In this document: positions 53,058 to 61,243 of the stretch, one piece after another
Position numbering within the stretch: the stretch's first letter is position 1
How the letters are laid out: every line of letters begins with the position of its first letter
NCBI RefSeq assembly: GCF_000017265.1
Contig: NC_011144.1
Span: 2,086,001 to 2,150,000 of the forward strand
DNA from: Phenylobacterium zucineum HLK1
Lineage (GTDB): Bacteria > Pseudomonadota > Alphaproteobacteria > Caulobacterales > Caulobacteraceae
Direction of reading: 5' to 3'
DNA: 64,000 nt
Position numbers and translations under genes: made by a program
The notes under the pieces: model-generated
Seen by the model: the letters and a program-made list of their open reading frames with translations, nothing else
What the model was told of the DNA's origin: nothing
The model's database searches: none

Positions 53058-53103
53058 CTTATCCCCCCTTTTCACAGCCCCTGCGGCGAGGGGGCTGGTT
53101 GAC

Positions 53104-53118
53104 TTAACGAAAAATTAG
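53104..53118 (+). promoter_or_regulatory. CtrA-like binding site
   Basis: TTAA-N7-TTAG differs by one base from the full CtrA box TTAA-N7-TTAA of Caulobacterales. It lies in the only AT-rich intergenic patch of this region, 50 nt before the 53168 gene, with a GATTC (GANTC) site at 53143-53147. Confidence 0.4.
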
Positions 53119-53149
53119 GCACAGCCGCGTACTAGAATTTCCGATTCGA

Positions 53150-53166
53150 GCGGCGTATAACGCCGC
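53150..53166 (+). promoter_or_regulatory. Palindrome overlapping a -10 element
   Basis: GCGGCGT-ATA-ACGCCGC is a perfect 7-bp inverted repeat. It contains TATAAC (53156-53161), a good -10 hexamer placed 6 nt before ATG 53168. No SD exists, which points to a leaderless mRNA. Confidence 0.45.
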
Positions 53167-53167
53167 T

Positions 53168-53395
53168 ATGCACGAGCGCAGTTTCAGACCCGATCTGACG
53201 GGCTCGGACGAGAGCCTGGACGATCTCCTCACCCGCCTCAAGGCTCAACTCAGCCGCCCCAAGGCCCCCGGCCGGGACCTGCCGCCCGACGAGGACCATT
53301 TCGTCACCTCCCGGTGGCCGCGCGGCGGCGCCGGCGGCGCGGAAGCGCCGCTGCCCAAGCCTGAACGTCCGCCAGCGGACTGCTTCGCCTACTGA
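53168..53395 (+). CDS. Small soluble protein, 75 aa, probably leaderless
   Basis: 75 residues. The N-terminus has an amphipathic helix (SLDDLLTRLKAQLSR), and the rest is Pro/Gly-rich and charged, ending DCFAY. I recognise no family. The ATG is 6 nt from a TATAAC -10 element with no SD. A CtrA-like site and GATTC lie upstream, so cell-cycle control is possible. Its 3' end overlaps the convergent gene by 7 nt. Confidence 0.6.
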   Translation: MHERSFRPDLTGSDESLDDLLTRLKAQLSRPKAPGRDLPPDEDHFVTSRWPRGGAGGAEAPLPKPERPPADCFAY

Positions 53396-53889
53396 CGCCG
53401 GTTCAGCCGCGCCATCGTGAAGTCGGCCGCCAGGACGCAGCGCACCTGCCCGCGCGGCGCGGCGATGGTCGCCGGCTGGCCGGGGGGGATGTCGAAGTAC
53501 CAGCCGCCCCTGGCCGTAGTGACCTTCAGCGCCCTGGGCGTGGTGAACTGACAGACCGGATAGGTCGCCGGCGCCCAGCCCGCTCCGTAGCGCAGCGGGC
53601 TGCAGCTGACGTGGCCGAACTGCCGGTAGAAGGTCACCCCGTCGTAAACCGTCCCCTTGCGGACCTTCAGCCCCCGCGCCTCGAACTCGGCCTTCGTCAG
53701 GGCCGCACAGGGCGGGCCGTCGATGGTCCATTCCCGCTGCAGCGCGAGCGCCGCGTCCCGGCGCTTGAGGTAGGAGCCGGTGTAGACCCACGCCGGAAAG
53801 CCCACCGCAGCGACCAGCGCCAGACCGATCACCAGCCTCTGCCCGAGACCGCGCCGCGGCGGACTGCGAACCCCCAGGTCCCTGGTCAT
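53389..53889 (-). CDS. Membrane-anchored hypothetical protein, 166 aa
   Basis: One transmembrane segment (about residues 19-38) follows a basic N-terminus, leaving a periplasmic domain of about 125 residues. That domain carries three Cys (PPCAALT, HVSCSPL, YPVCQFTT) and a fourth in RCVLAADF, possibly two disulfides. I recognise no family. It is convergent with the 75-residue gene and sits upstream of the BVMO region. Confidence 0.7.
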   Translation of the reverse strand: MTRDLGVRSPPRRGLGQRLVIGLALVAAVGFPAWVYTGSYLKRRDAALALQREWTIDGPPCAALTKAEFEARGLKVRKGTVYDGVTFYRQFGHVSCSPLRYGAGWAPATYPVCQFTTPRALKVTTARGGWYFDIPPGQPATIAAPRGQVRCVLAADFTMARLNRRQ

Positions 53890-53950
53890 GGGCGCCCTCC
53901 CGGATTTATAGACTACATGTGTAATCCAAAACCCGGGCGGACGGCAAGGC

Positions 53951-55438
53951 TCAGGCGGCGAGCTTCGGGCGCTCCTTGGCCTGGCCGGCCGGGTTGGTGA
54001 ACCGCAGCACGCCGTCGTCGAGCTTGGCGTAGCGCAGGCTCATCAGGTCGAGGGCGTAGTTCTGATAGAGCTTCCACGGCGGCTTGTTCCCCTGCTTGGG
54101 GAACCTGGCCATCGCCCGCTGGACGTAGCCCGACGAGAAGTCCAGCCACGGCTCGTGCGTCACGGTGGGATCGTCGTTCACCGGCGTCGCCTGGCGCAGG
54201 CCGGTCTTCTTCATGTGGTTCAGGACCCGGCTGACGTACTCGCACGTCAGGTCGCACTTCAGGGTCCAGGAGGCGTTGGTGTAGCCGAAGGCCGAGGCCA
54301 GGTTCGGCACGCCCTCGTACATCATGCCCTTGTAGGACAGCGTCTGGGACGCATCGACCTTGCGGCCGTCGACGGTGAGCTCGACGCCGTTCCAGACCTC
54401 GAGGACGAGGCCGGTCGCCGAGACGACGACGTCGGCCTCCAGCTCCTGCCCGGACTTCAGGCGGATCCCCGTCTCGGTGAACGTCTCGATATGGTCGGTG
54501 ACCACCGAGGCGCGGCCCGACTTGATCATCTTGAACATGTCGGAGTCCGGCACCAGGCAGAGGCGCTGGTCCCAGGGATTGTAGCTGGGGGTGAAGTGGG
54601 TCTCGATGTCGTAGTCCGGGCCCAGCTCCTGGCGGACCATCTTCAGGATGCGCGCCTTGACCGCCTCGGGCTTCTCGCGGGCCATCTTGAAGAAGTACAT
54701 GCCAAACAGGACGTTGCGCCAACGGACGATGTCATAGGCGAGCTTGCCCGGCAGCACCTTGCGCAGCCAGTTGGCGAACCGGTCCTCGGCGGGCCGCGAG
54801 ACCACGTAGGTCGGCGAGCGCTGCAGCATGACGACGTGGGCGGCGTCCTTGGCCATCTCGGGCACCAGGGTGACCGCCGTCGCCCCCGAGCCGATCACCA
54901 CGACCTTCTTGCCCGTGTAGTCGAGGCCCTCGGGCCACTGCTGGGGATGGACGAAGGCGCCCTTGAAGCGCTCGCGGCCCGGGTATTCGGGCGTGTAGCC
55001 GCCCTCGTAGGAATAGTAGCCGCCGCACAGGAACAGGAAGCTGCAGGTGAAGCGGACAGTCTTGCCGGAGTGCTCGGCCTCGACGGTCCAGAGCGCGTCC
55101 TCGGTGGACCAGGAGGCCCGCTTGACGAGGTGGCGGAACCGGATGTGACGGTCGATGCCGTGCTCGGCGGCCGTCTCGCGCACGTACCGCAGGATCGAGG
55201 GGCCGTCGGCGATCGCCTTGGCCTCGCGCCACGGCTTGAAGGCGTAGCCCAGGGTGTACATGTCGCTGTCCGAGCGGATGCCGGGATAGCGGAACAGGTC
55301 CCAGGTCCCGCCCGAGGCGTCGCGGCCCTCGAGGATGACGTAGCTGCGGTCGGGCGCCTCGGTCTGCAGGTGGTAGCCGGCGCCCACGCCGGACAGGCCC
55401 GCGCCCACGATCACCACGTCGAAGTGTTCGACAGCCAT
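53951..55438 (-). CDS. Flavin monooxygenase, Baeyer-Villiger type (copy 1)
   Basis: 495 residues. FAD-binding GAGLSGVG (12-19), NADPH-binding IGSGATAVTLVP and the type I BVMO fingerprint FxGxxxHxxxWP (FKGAFVHPQQWP, residues 158-169) are all present. It should insert oxygen next to a carbonyl using NADPH and O2. ATG 55438 is preferred over GTG 55450, which is too close to the AAAGGGTGGG SD. It lies 49 nt after the tetR gene, probably in its operon. Confidence 0.92.
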   Translation of the reverse strand: MAVEHFDVVIVGAGLSGVGAGYHLQTEAPDRSYVILEGRDASGGTWDLFRYPGIRSDSDMYTLGYAFKPWREAKAIADGPSILRYVRETAAEHGIDRHIRFRHLVKRASWSTEDALWTVEAEHSGKTVRFTCSFLFLCGGYYSYEGGYTPEYPGRERFKGAFVHPQQWPEGLDYTGKKVVVIGSGATAVTLVPEMAKDAAHVVMLQRSPTYVVSRPAEDRFANWLRKVLPGKLAYDIVRWRNVLFGMYFFKMAREKPEAVKARILKMVRQELGPDYDIETHFTPSYNPWDQRLCLVPDSDMFKMIKSGRASVVTDHIETFTETGIRLKSGQELEADVVVSATGLVLEVWNGVELTVDGRKVDASQTLSYKGMMYEGVPNLASAFGYTNASWTLKCDLTCEYVSRVLNHMKKTGLRQATPVNDDPTVTHEPWLDFSSGYVQRAMARFPKQGNKPPWKLYQNYALDLMSLRYAKLDDGVLRFTNPAGQAKERPKLAA

Positions 55439-55487
55439 CTGGATTCCCACCCTTTGAGATTTGCGGCGGAAGATATCTGAACGCCGA

Positions 55488-56066
55488 TCACTTTCCAGCC
55501 GAAAAGGGCGCGCCCTCGCTCAGCGCCACGAGGTAGTCCACCAGCGGCTCGGTCCCGGAGGCCCGGATCAGGCCCGAGCGGTAGAGCGCGACCGCGCCGT
55601 GCAGCAGGGACCAGATCGCGATGACGCGGTCGCGTCCCTCGGCCCCGCGCGCGCCGCCGGCCAGGGCCTGCAGGCTGAGGGCGATCACCCGGTCGGACGC
55701 GGCCTTGAGCGCGGGCGTGGCGGCGATCTGCTTGCGGTCCCGGTCCATCACGAGACCGTAGAGGCCGGGCTCCTCCAGGGCGAAGCGCGCGTAGGCGGCG
55801 ACGAAGCCCCGCCGGACCTCGCCCCCCTCCCCGATCGCCGCCTCCAGCCGGTCGGCCAGGATCTCGTAGCCGCGCGCCGCCACGGCGTTCAGCAGGCCTT
55901 CGCGGCCGCCGAAGGGGCGGTAGAGCGCGCGGTGCGCCACCCCGACCTTCGCCGCGACCTCGCGCATCGACACCGCCTCGGCGCCGCCGGCGCGGACCAG
56001 CTCGAAGGCGGCGTCGAGGGCCGCCCGCGCGAGGTCTCCGTGATGGTAGGACGTCTTGGCCGGCAC
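55488..56066 (-). CDS. TetR-family regulator of the BVMO locus
   Basis: 192 residues. The HTH spans about residues 8-55 (ALDAAFELVRAGGAEAVSMREVAAKVG, then HRALYRPFGGREGLL, with the usual TetR helix in between). The C-terminal ligand domain contains GLYGLVMDRDRKQIA. It sits between two monooxygenase genes and 10 nt after a broken thioesterase gene. A perfect palindrome at 56509-56527 is its probable operator. Confidence 0.88.
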   Translation of the reverse strand: MPAKTSYHHGDLARAALDAAFELVRAGGAEAVSMREVAAKVGVAHRALYRPFGGREGLLNAVAARGYEILADRLEAAIGEGGEVRRGFVAAYARFALEEPGLYGLVMDRDRKQIAATPALKAASDRVIALSLQALAGGARGAEGRDRVIAIWSLLHGAVALYRSGLIRASGTEPLVDYLVALSEGAPFSAGK

Positions 56067-56075
56067 CCGCCCGGC

Positions 56076-56493
56076 TTAGGTGCGCCGCACGTGCCAGGCA
56101 ACCGTCATGCCGGCGACGGACTGGCCCTCGGCGTCCTGGATGTCGACGGCGACGTCGAAGGCCACCTTGCCGTCGGCGTCCAGCCGCGCGCGCAGCGCCT
56201 CGGCCGGCTCGGCGCAGCGGGCCGTGGCGGTGAGCGCGCCCCGCGCCAGGCGGGAATACTGGATCGAGGCGCCCGAGGCGACGGGCCGGATCTGGCCCAG
56301 GCGGTCGGCGAAGGTCCCCACCATGGCCCCGCCCGAGGCGGTCTCGCCCAGGGTGAACAGCGCGCCGGCGTGCATGGTGCCGATGTGGTTGGACACCTCC
56401 TCGCGCTGGTCGAGCCGCGCGCGCCTCGCCGGGCTTCACCTCCACCAGTTCGACGCCGGTGTGGGCCGCATAGGGCACGGTGCTCATGGCCAT
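56076..56493 (-). pseudogene. PaaI/DUF4442-like thioesterase, frameshifted
   Basis: The start at ATG 56493 has an ideal AGGAGG SD and encodes AMSTVPYAAHTGVELVEVKPGEAR. The frame then runs wrong, while the next frame continues LDQREEVSNHIGTMHAGALF and the rest of a hotdog thioesterase (N-H-x-G-T-x-H-A-G-A-L-F) to 56076. Removing one base in the GCGCGCGCGG run near 56415-56425 restores one protein of about 138 residues. Either a real pseudogene or a sequencing error in a GC repeat. Confidence 0.78.
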
Positions 56494-56508
56494 GGGCCTG
56501 CCTCCTAA

Positions 56509-56527
56509 ATGTATCCGATGGATACAT
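56509..56527. promoter_or_regulatory. TetR-type operator palindrome
   Basis: ATGTATCC-GAT-GGATACAT is a perfect 8-bp inverted repeat with a 3-nt centre, a shape typical of TetR-family sites. It lies just upstream of the thioesterase SD and about 170 nt before BVMO copy 2, so binding could repress both directions. Confidence 0.7.
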
Positions 56528-56586
56528 GGCGGCCACGACAGCGGAGCGCAAGGCCAAGCTCAGAAGTTATCGTTGATCAGTTACCC

Positions 56587-56600
56587 TTGATCTGGATCAA
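56587..56600 (+). promoter_or_regulatory. FNR/FixK-type box
   Basis: TTGAT-CTGG-ATCAA exactly matches the TTGAT-N4-ATCAA consensus of FNR/FixK/Anr regulators. It is 94 nt upstream of the BVMO copy 2 start. No such regulator is encoded in the window. Confidence 0.6.
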
Positions 56601-56693
56601 TTGGGGGAACGGCCCGCCGCCCGATGCTGCGGCCGAAGCAGAGCCGCGCCGTCCGAGCGCCGCCGGGACAGGGAACGGGACAGGGAAGACGCC

Positions 56694-58223
56694 ATGAACG
56701 ATGCCGCCATGCCGAAGGGGCCCGCGACCGCCCTCGAACACTTCGACGTCCTGATCGTGGGCGCCGGGATCTCCGGGATCGGCGGCGCCTACCACCTGAA
56801 GCAGCAGTGCCCCGGCAAGAGCTTCGTGGTGCTGGAGACGCTGGAGAGCTTCGGCGGCACCTGGCTGACCCACACGTACCCGGGCATCCGCTCGGACAGC
56901 GACCTCTACACCTTCGGCTACCGCTTCAAGCCCTGGGTCGGCCCGCCCATCGCCACGGCGGACGAGATCCTGAAGTACATGGGCGAGGTGATCGAGGAGA
57001 ACGACCTCTCCCCGCACATCCGCTACCGCCACCGGATCACCAACGCGACCTGGTCCAGCCGCGACAACCTCTGGACCGTCGAGGCCGAGCGCCTCGACAC
57101 GGGTCAGGCCGTGGCGTTCACCTGCAACTTCCTGTGGATGTGCCAGGGCTACTACCGTCACTCCGAGGGCTACACCCCCGAGTGGCCGGGCATGGCCGAC
57201 TTCAAGGGCCGCATCGTCCATCCGCAGACCTGGCCGGACGACCTGGACCTTAAGGACAAGAAGGTGGTGGTGATCGGCTCGGGGGCCACGGCGGCGACGC
57301 TGGTGCCGGCCATCGCCGACGACTGCGGCCACGTCACCCTGCTGCAGCGCTCGCCGACCTACTTCATCCCCGGCCGCAACGCCAACGAGCTGGCCGACAT
57401 CCTGCGCGAGCTGAAGATCGACGAGGCCTGGATCCACGAGATCGTCCGCCGCAAGATCCTGCACGACCAGGACCTGTTCACCCGCCGCTCGTTCGAGGAG
57501 CCCGAGGCGGTGAAGCAGGAGCTGCTGGCTGGCGTCAGCGCCTTCGTCGGACCCGAGATCACCGAGAAGCACTTCACGCCCTCGTACCGGCCGTGGCGGC
57601 AGCGGATCGCGTTCGTGCCGGACGGCGACATCTTCCAGTGCGTGAACCGCGGCAAGGCCTCGGTGGTCACCGACGAGATCGAGCGCTTCACCGAGCAGGG
57701 CATCCTGCTGAAGTCCGGCCAGGAGCTGGAGGCGGACATCGTCATCACCGCCACGGGCTTCAACCTGAACGTCCTGGGCGACATCAGCTTCGCGGTCGAC
57801 GGCAAGCCGCTGAACTTCGCCGACACGGTGACCTATCGGGGGATGATGTTCACGGGCGTGCCGAACCTCGTCTGGGTGTTCGGCTACTTCCGGGCCAGCT
57901 GGACGCTGCGGGCGGACCTCGTCGCCGACTTCGTCTGCCGCCTTCTGACCCACATGGACGAGAAGGGCGCGCGGAAGGTCACGGTCGAGCTGAGGCCCGA
58001 GGACAAGGACATGCCGCTCTCCGCCTGGATCGACCCGGAGAACTTCAATCCCGGCTACCTGATGCGCGGCATGCACCTCCTGCCCAAGCGCGGCGACAAG
58101 CCGGAGTGGCAGCACAGCCAGGACTACTGGCGCGAGAAGGAGGAGCTGCCGCTGATCGACCTGGACGACAGCGCGTTCGTCTACGCGGGGACCAAGGCAC
58201 GGACGCCCGAGCCGGTCGGCTGA
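56694..58223 (+). CDS. Flavin monooxygenase, Baeyer-Villiger type (copy 2)
   Basis: 509 residues, paralogue of the 53951-55438 gene. FAD motif GAGISGIG (23-30), NADPH motif IGSGATAATLVP and BVMO fingerprint FKGRIVHPQTWP (170-181) are intact. ATG 56694 follows GGGAAGACGCC. Divergent from the thioesterase-tetR-BVMO copy 1 series. Substrate unknown; two copies suggest different ketones. Confidence 0.92.
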   Translation: MNDAAMPKGPATALEHFDVLIVGAGISGIGGAYHLKQQCPGKSFVVLETLESFGGTWLTHTYPGIRSDSDLYTFGYRFKPWVGPPIATADEILKYMGEVIEENDLSPHIRYRHRITNATWSSRDNLWTVEAERLDTGQAVAFTCNFLWMCQGYYRHSEGYTPEWPGMADFKGRIVHPQTWPDDLDLKDKKVVVIGSGATAATLVPAIADDCGHVTLLQRSPTYFIPGRNANELADILRELKIDEAWIHEIVRRKILHDQDLFTRRSFEEPEAVKQELLAGVSAFVGPEITEKHFTPSYRPWRQRIAFVPDGDIFQCVNRGKASVVTDEIERFTEQGILLKSGQELEADIVITATGFNLNVLGDISFAVDGKPLNFADTVTYRGMMFTGVPNLVWVFGYFRASWTLRADLVADFVCRLLTHMDEKGARKVTVELRPEDKDMPLSAWIDPENFNPGYLMRGMHLLPKRGDKPEWQHSQDYWREKEELPLIDLDDSAFVYAGTKARTPEPVG

Positions 58224-58233
58224 GGCGCTCGCC

Positions 58234-60222
58234 TCAACCGAACAGGAAGTCCGAGGCGCCGAGGCTGGCGCCCGGCACGCCGAGGAGCGTGATCACCTCG
58301 CCCGTCGGCAGCAGGATGGTGGCGCCCGCCGCGCTGGAGCCGATGGTCAGGGCGGCGAAGTCCTCGACCCCGCGCAGCTCGATCCGATCGCCGTCGGCGG
58401 CGGAGAAGTCGGCGATGACGTCGTTCCCGGCGTAGCCCGCGACGAAGGCGAAGCGGTCGGCGCCAGCTCCGCCCGACAGCCTGTCGTCGCCGAGATCGCC
58501 CCAGATCCAGTCGTCGCCGGCCCCGCCGCTGACGGTGTCGGCGTCCTTGCCGCCGTAGAGCAGGTCCGCGCCCTGCCCGCCCTCGACGACGTCGTCGCCC
58601 GGGCCGCCGTGGGCGACGTCGTCGCCGGTCCCCCCGTCGAGGCGATCGGATCCCATGTCGCCGTAGATGGCGTCGTCGCCCTCGTCGCCGAACACGCGGT
58701 CGTCGCCCTGGCCGCCGTAGACGGTGTCGGCCGCGCCGTAGCCGTGCAGATAGTCGTCGCCCTGGTTGCCGTGGACCCAGTCCCCCTCGATGGAGCCCAG
58801 GACCCAGTCCGCGCCCGCCCCCGCGAAGGTCGTCCCCTCCTGCGACAGCACGACGAAGTCCGAGCCCTCGCCCGGCTGGTCGGTGTGCGTCGGTCCGGGC
58901 GGCGGCGGCTCGGGCGGCGGCGGCAGCGCCTTCCAGACGAGGCCCCCGTCCGCTTCGGCGACCAGCTCGTAGCCGGACAGGAGGCCGCCGGTCACGGTGA
59001 CGGTGAACGAGGCCGCCGCGCCCGCGCCGTCGGGGTCGATGGTGAGGATCTCGCCGGTCAGATCGAAGGTCAGATCGCCGGCCACGGCGCCCTGCGCCAC
59101 GATCCGGTCGCCCGCCAGGAAGTCGGCGATGACGTCGCCGCCGCCGCCCAGGGTGAAGCGGTCGCTCCCCGCCCCTCCGGACAGGGTGTCGTTCCCGGAC
59201 CCGCCGACCAGGGTGTCGGCCCCGTCGCCGCCGACGAGGGAATCGTCGCCCGCCCCGCCGGTCAGGGTATTGGCGGCCTGGTTGCCGGTCAGGGTGTCGT
59301 CGCCCGACCCGCCGACCGCGTTCTCGATCAGCGAGCGGAGATCGCCCTGGTAGAGGTGAGGATTGGCGACGTTCCCCGAGGGCCGGATGCTCGCATCGCC
59401 CGTGTCGAGCACCGCGTACTGGCCGCCAAGGTCGCTCCACTCGCCGGCGCGAAGATCGATGTGAAGATCGGCCGCGTAGCTGGCGAAGTTGTAGGTGTCG
59501 GTCCCGCCGCCGTCCCAGACCGCCTGGAAGATCACCGAGGCGCTCGGGTCGAAGGTGTAGGTGGTGTCGCCGGCGTTGGTGGCCCAGTTGGGGCCGTAGA
59601 GATGCTGGATCGCGGCGATGTCGCTCGGCATCGGCCCGACGGGATAGCTCCCCGCCTGGAGCGAATAGCCGCCCATCGGGCCGCCGACGTAGCTCCGGTA
59701 GCTCATGATCGTCTCGGCCACGGCGTCCACCGCCGAGTCCGCGGCCGGGAAGCCGTTCGGCGTATCGTGCGGGTGCTTCAGCCCGAGCGCGTGGCCGATC
59801 TCATGGACGACCGTGAAGTAGTGGTAATTGCCGGGGCTCCAGTCGGGGCCCACGAACATCGAGCCGAACTGCAGGTCGCCGGCCTCGGGCGTCGCGTCGG
59901 GGAAGGCGACCACCCGGGCGGTGAACAGCGTGCCGTCGTCGTAGTGGTAGATCCGCAGATCGGCGGCGGCCGACGGCGCGACCTCGGTGAAGGTGACGGC
60001 CGCGACCGCCGCCCAGCGGGCCAGCGCCGCCCGCACCGCGGTTTGGCCGGCGGCCTCGAGCACGCCGAAGTAGGTCGGGTCGAGCGGGGTGGCGTAGTCC
60101 GCAAGGTCGGCGACGCTCGCCGGAAAGCTGAAGGTAAGGCTGGTCCCGGACCACTTGGAACCGAACAGGAGCCCATCGACGATCGGATCGCCGCTTTGGG
60201 GCACGGATACGCCAACGCTCAC
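58234..60222 (-). CDS. Serralysin-family RTX metalloprotease (M10)
   Basis: 662 residues from GTG 60222, which has TTGGAG 8 nt upstream; GTG 60231 overlaps that SD. The catalytic motif HEIGHALGLKH gives His140, Glu141, His144 and His150, and the Met-turn is Met173 (IMSYRSY). The M10 C-terminal region and two blocks of GGxGxDxL RTX repeats (about 305-355 and 470-600) are separated by a Pro-rich linker. It ends D-F-L-F-G, like the first protease. Probably exported by a type I system not in this window. Confidence 0.92.
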   Translation of the reverse strand: MSVGVSVPQSGDPIVDGLLFGSKWSGTSLTFSFPASVADLADYATPLDPTYFGVLEAAGQTAVRAALARWAAVAAVTFTEVAPSAAADLRIYHYDDGTLFTARVVAFPDATPEAGDLQFGSMFVGPDWSPGNYHYFTVVHEIGHALGLKHPHDTPNGFPAADSAVDAVAETIMSYRSYVGGPMGGYSLQAGSYPVGPMPSDIAAIQHLYGPNWATNAGDTTYTFDPSASVIFQAVWDGGGTDTYNFASYAADLHIDLRAGEWSDLGGQYAVLDTGDASIRPSGNVANPHLYQGDLRSLIENAVGGSGDDTLTGNQAANTLTGGAGDDSLVGGDGADTLVGGSGNDTLSGGAGSDRFTLGGGGDVIADFLAGDRIVAQGAVAGDLTFDLTGEILTIDPDGAGAAASFTVTVTGGLLSGYELVAEADGGLVWKALPPPPEPPPPGPTHTDQPGEGSDFVVLSQEGTTFAGAGADWVLGSIEGDWVHGNQGDDYLHGYGAADTVYGGQGDDRVFGDEGDDAIYGDMGSDRLDGGTGDDVAHGGPGDDVVEGGQGADLLYGGKDADTVSGGAGDDWIWGDLGDDRLSGGAGADRFAFVAGYAGNDVIADFSAADGDRIELRGVEDFAALTIGSSAAGATILLPTGEVITLLGVPGASLGASDFLFG

Positions 60223-60319
60223 GAACGCCACTCCAACGCTTACCGGTCACCTGGGGCGCGGAACATGGTCCGCGCCGCCGCCGCGGGTCAACGGCCTAGC
60301 TGGCCTCCGGGACGCCGGA

Positions 60320-61243
60320 TCAGGCCGCGCGCAGCCAATCGCGGCCGGCGTGGCCGAAGTCGAAGAGACCCGGATGCAGGATCTCAGCCAGGATTTCGGC
60401 GGATTCCACCAGCCGCGGGCCGGGCCGGTTGAAGAAGTGCTGGCCGTCGACGACATAGACCTCGCCGCGCCGAACGGCCGAGAGACGTCGCCACTCCGGA
60501 CGGACCCGCAGCAGCGCCAGGTCCTTCAGGCCCTGGGGCAGGTGGAAGCCGCAGGGCAGGATGACGATCACCTCGGGGTCGGCGCCGACCAGCGTCTCCC
60601 AGGCCAGCCAGGGCGAGTGCACGCCCGGCTGCGCGAACAGGCTCTCGCCGCCTGCGATCCCGACCAGTTCGGGCATCCAGTTGCCACCCGCCATCAGCGG
60701 CTCGATCCATTCGATGGCGGCCACCCGGGGCCGGCGGCCCGCCGTGGCGGCCCGGGCCCGGATGGCCTCCAGCCGGGCCTGAAGATCCTCGACCGCGGCC
60801 CGGGCGCGGTCCGAAGCGCCCACCGCTTCACCGACCCGCAGCATGTCCCCCCAGACCTCGGACAGGTCGTCCGGCTCCAGTGAGACCAGCGCCGGGCGCG
60901 CGCCGGTCCAGTCACGGAGGGCGTCCTCCAAGTCGGCGGGCGTCACGGCGCAGATCGCGCACTGGGTCTGGGTGAGGATGACGTCTGGCCGCAGCGCCCG
61001 CAGCCGCGCGGCGTCCACGTCGTACACGGAGACGGCGCGGGTCAGGATCTCCTCCACGCTCAGGTGGATGTCGCGGGAATCGCCATCCAGCCGGACCTTG
61101 GTGGAGCTGAGCGCCGGCAAGGCCGCCACCTCGGGCGGGTAGTCGCACTGGTGGGAGCGCCCCACCAGACGGCCGGCCAGGCCCAGCGTCGCCACGATCT
61201 CGGTGGCGCTGGGCAGCAGTGAGACGATCCGCTGTGCGCTCAC
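60320..61243 (-). CDS. Cobalamin-binding protein (BtuF-like, no signal peptide)
   Basis: 307 residues. The N-terminus RIVSLLPSATEIVATLG and the SHQCDYPPEV, TQTQCAICAV and GGNWMPELVGIAGG segments match the cobalamin-binding COG0614 group. It starts directly with the first beta strand, with no signal peptide, so it may be cytoplasmic or need another export route. GTG 61243 overlaps the upstream stop (GTGA). Third gene of the riboswitch operon. Confidence 0.85.
   Translation of the reverse strand: MSAQRIVSLLPSATEIVATLGLAGRLVGRSHQCDYPPEVAALPALSSTKVRLDGDSRDIHLSVEEILTRAVSVYDVDAARLRALRPDVILTQTQCAICAVTPADLEDALRDWTGARPALVSLEPDDLSEVWGDMLRVGEAVGASDRARAAVEDLQARLEAIRARAATAGRRPRVAAIEWIEPLMAGGNWMPELVGIAGGESLFAQPGVHSPWLAWETLVGADPEVIVILPCGFHLPQGLKDLALLRVRPEWRRLSAVRRGEVYVVDGQHFFNRPGPRLVESAEILAEILHPGLFDFGHAGRDWLRAA

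Noticed and set aside
49725..53102. Very long plus-strand frame across the stress protein and acyl-CoA ligase
   Set aside because: It is Arg/Pro/Gly-rich low-complexity translation and overlaps two well-supported genes in another frame.
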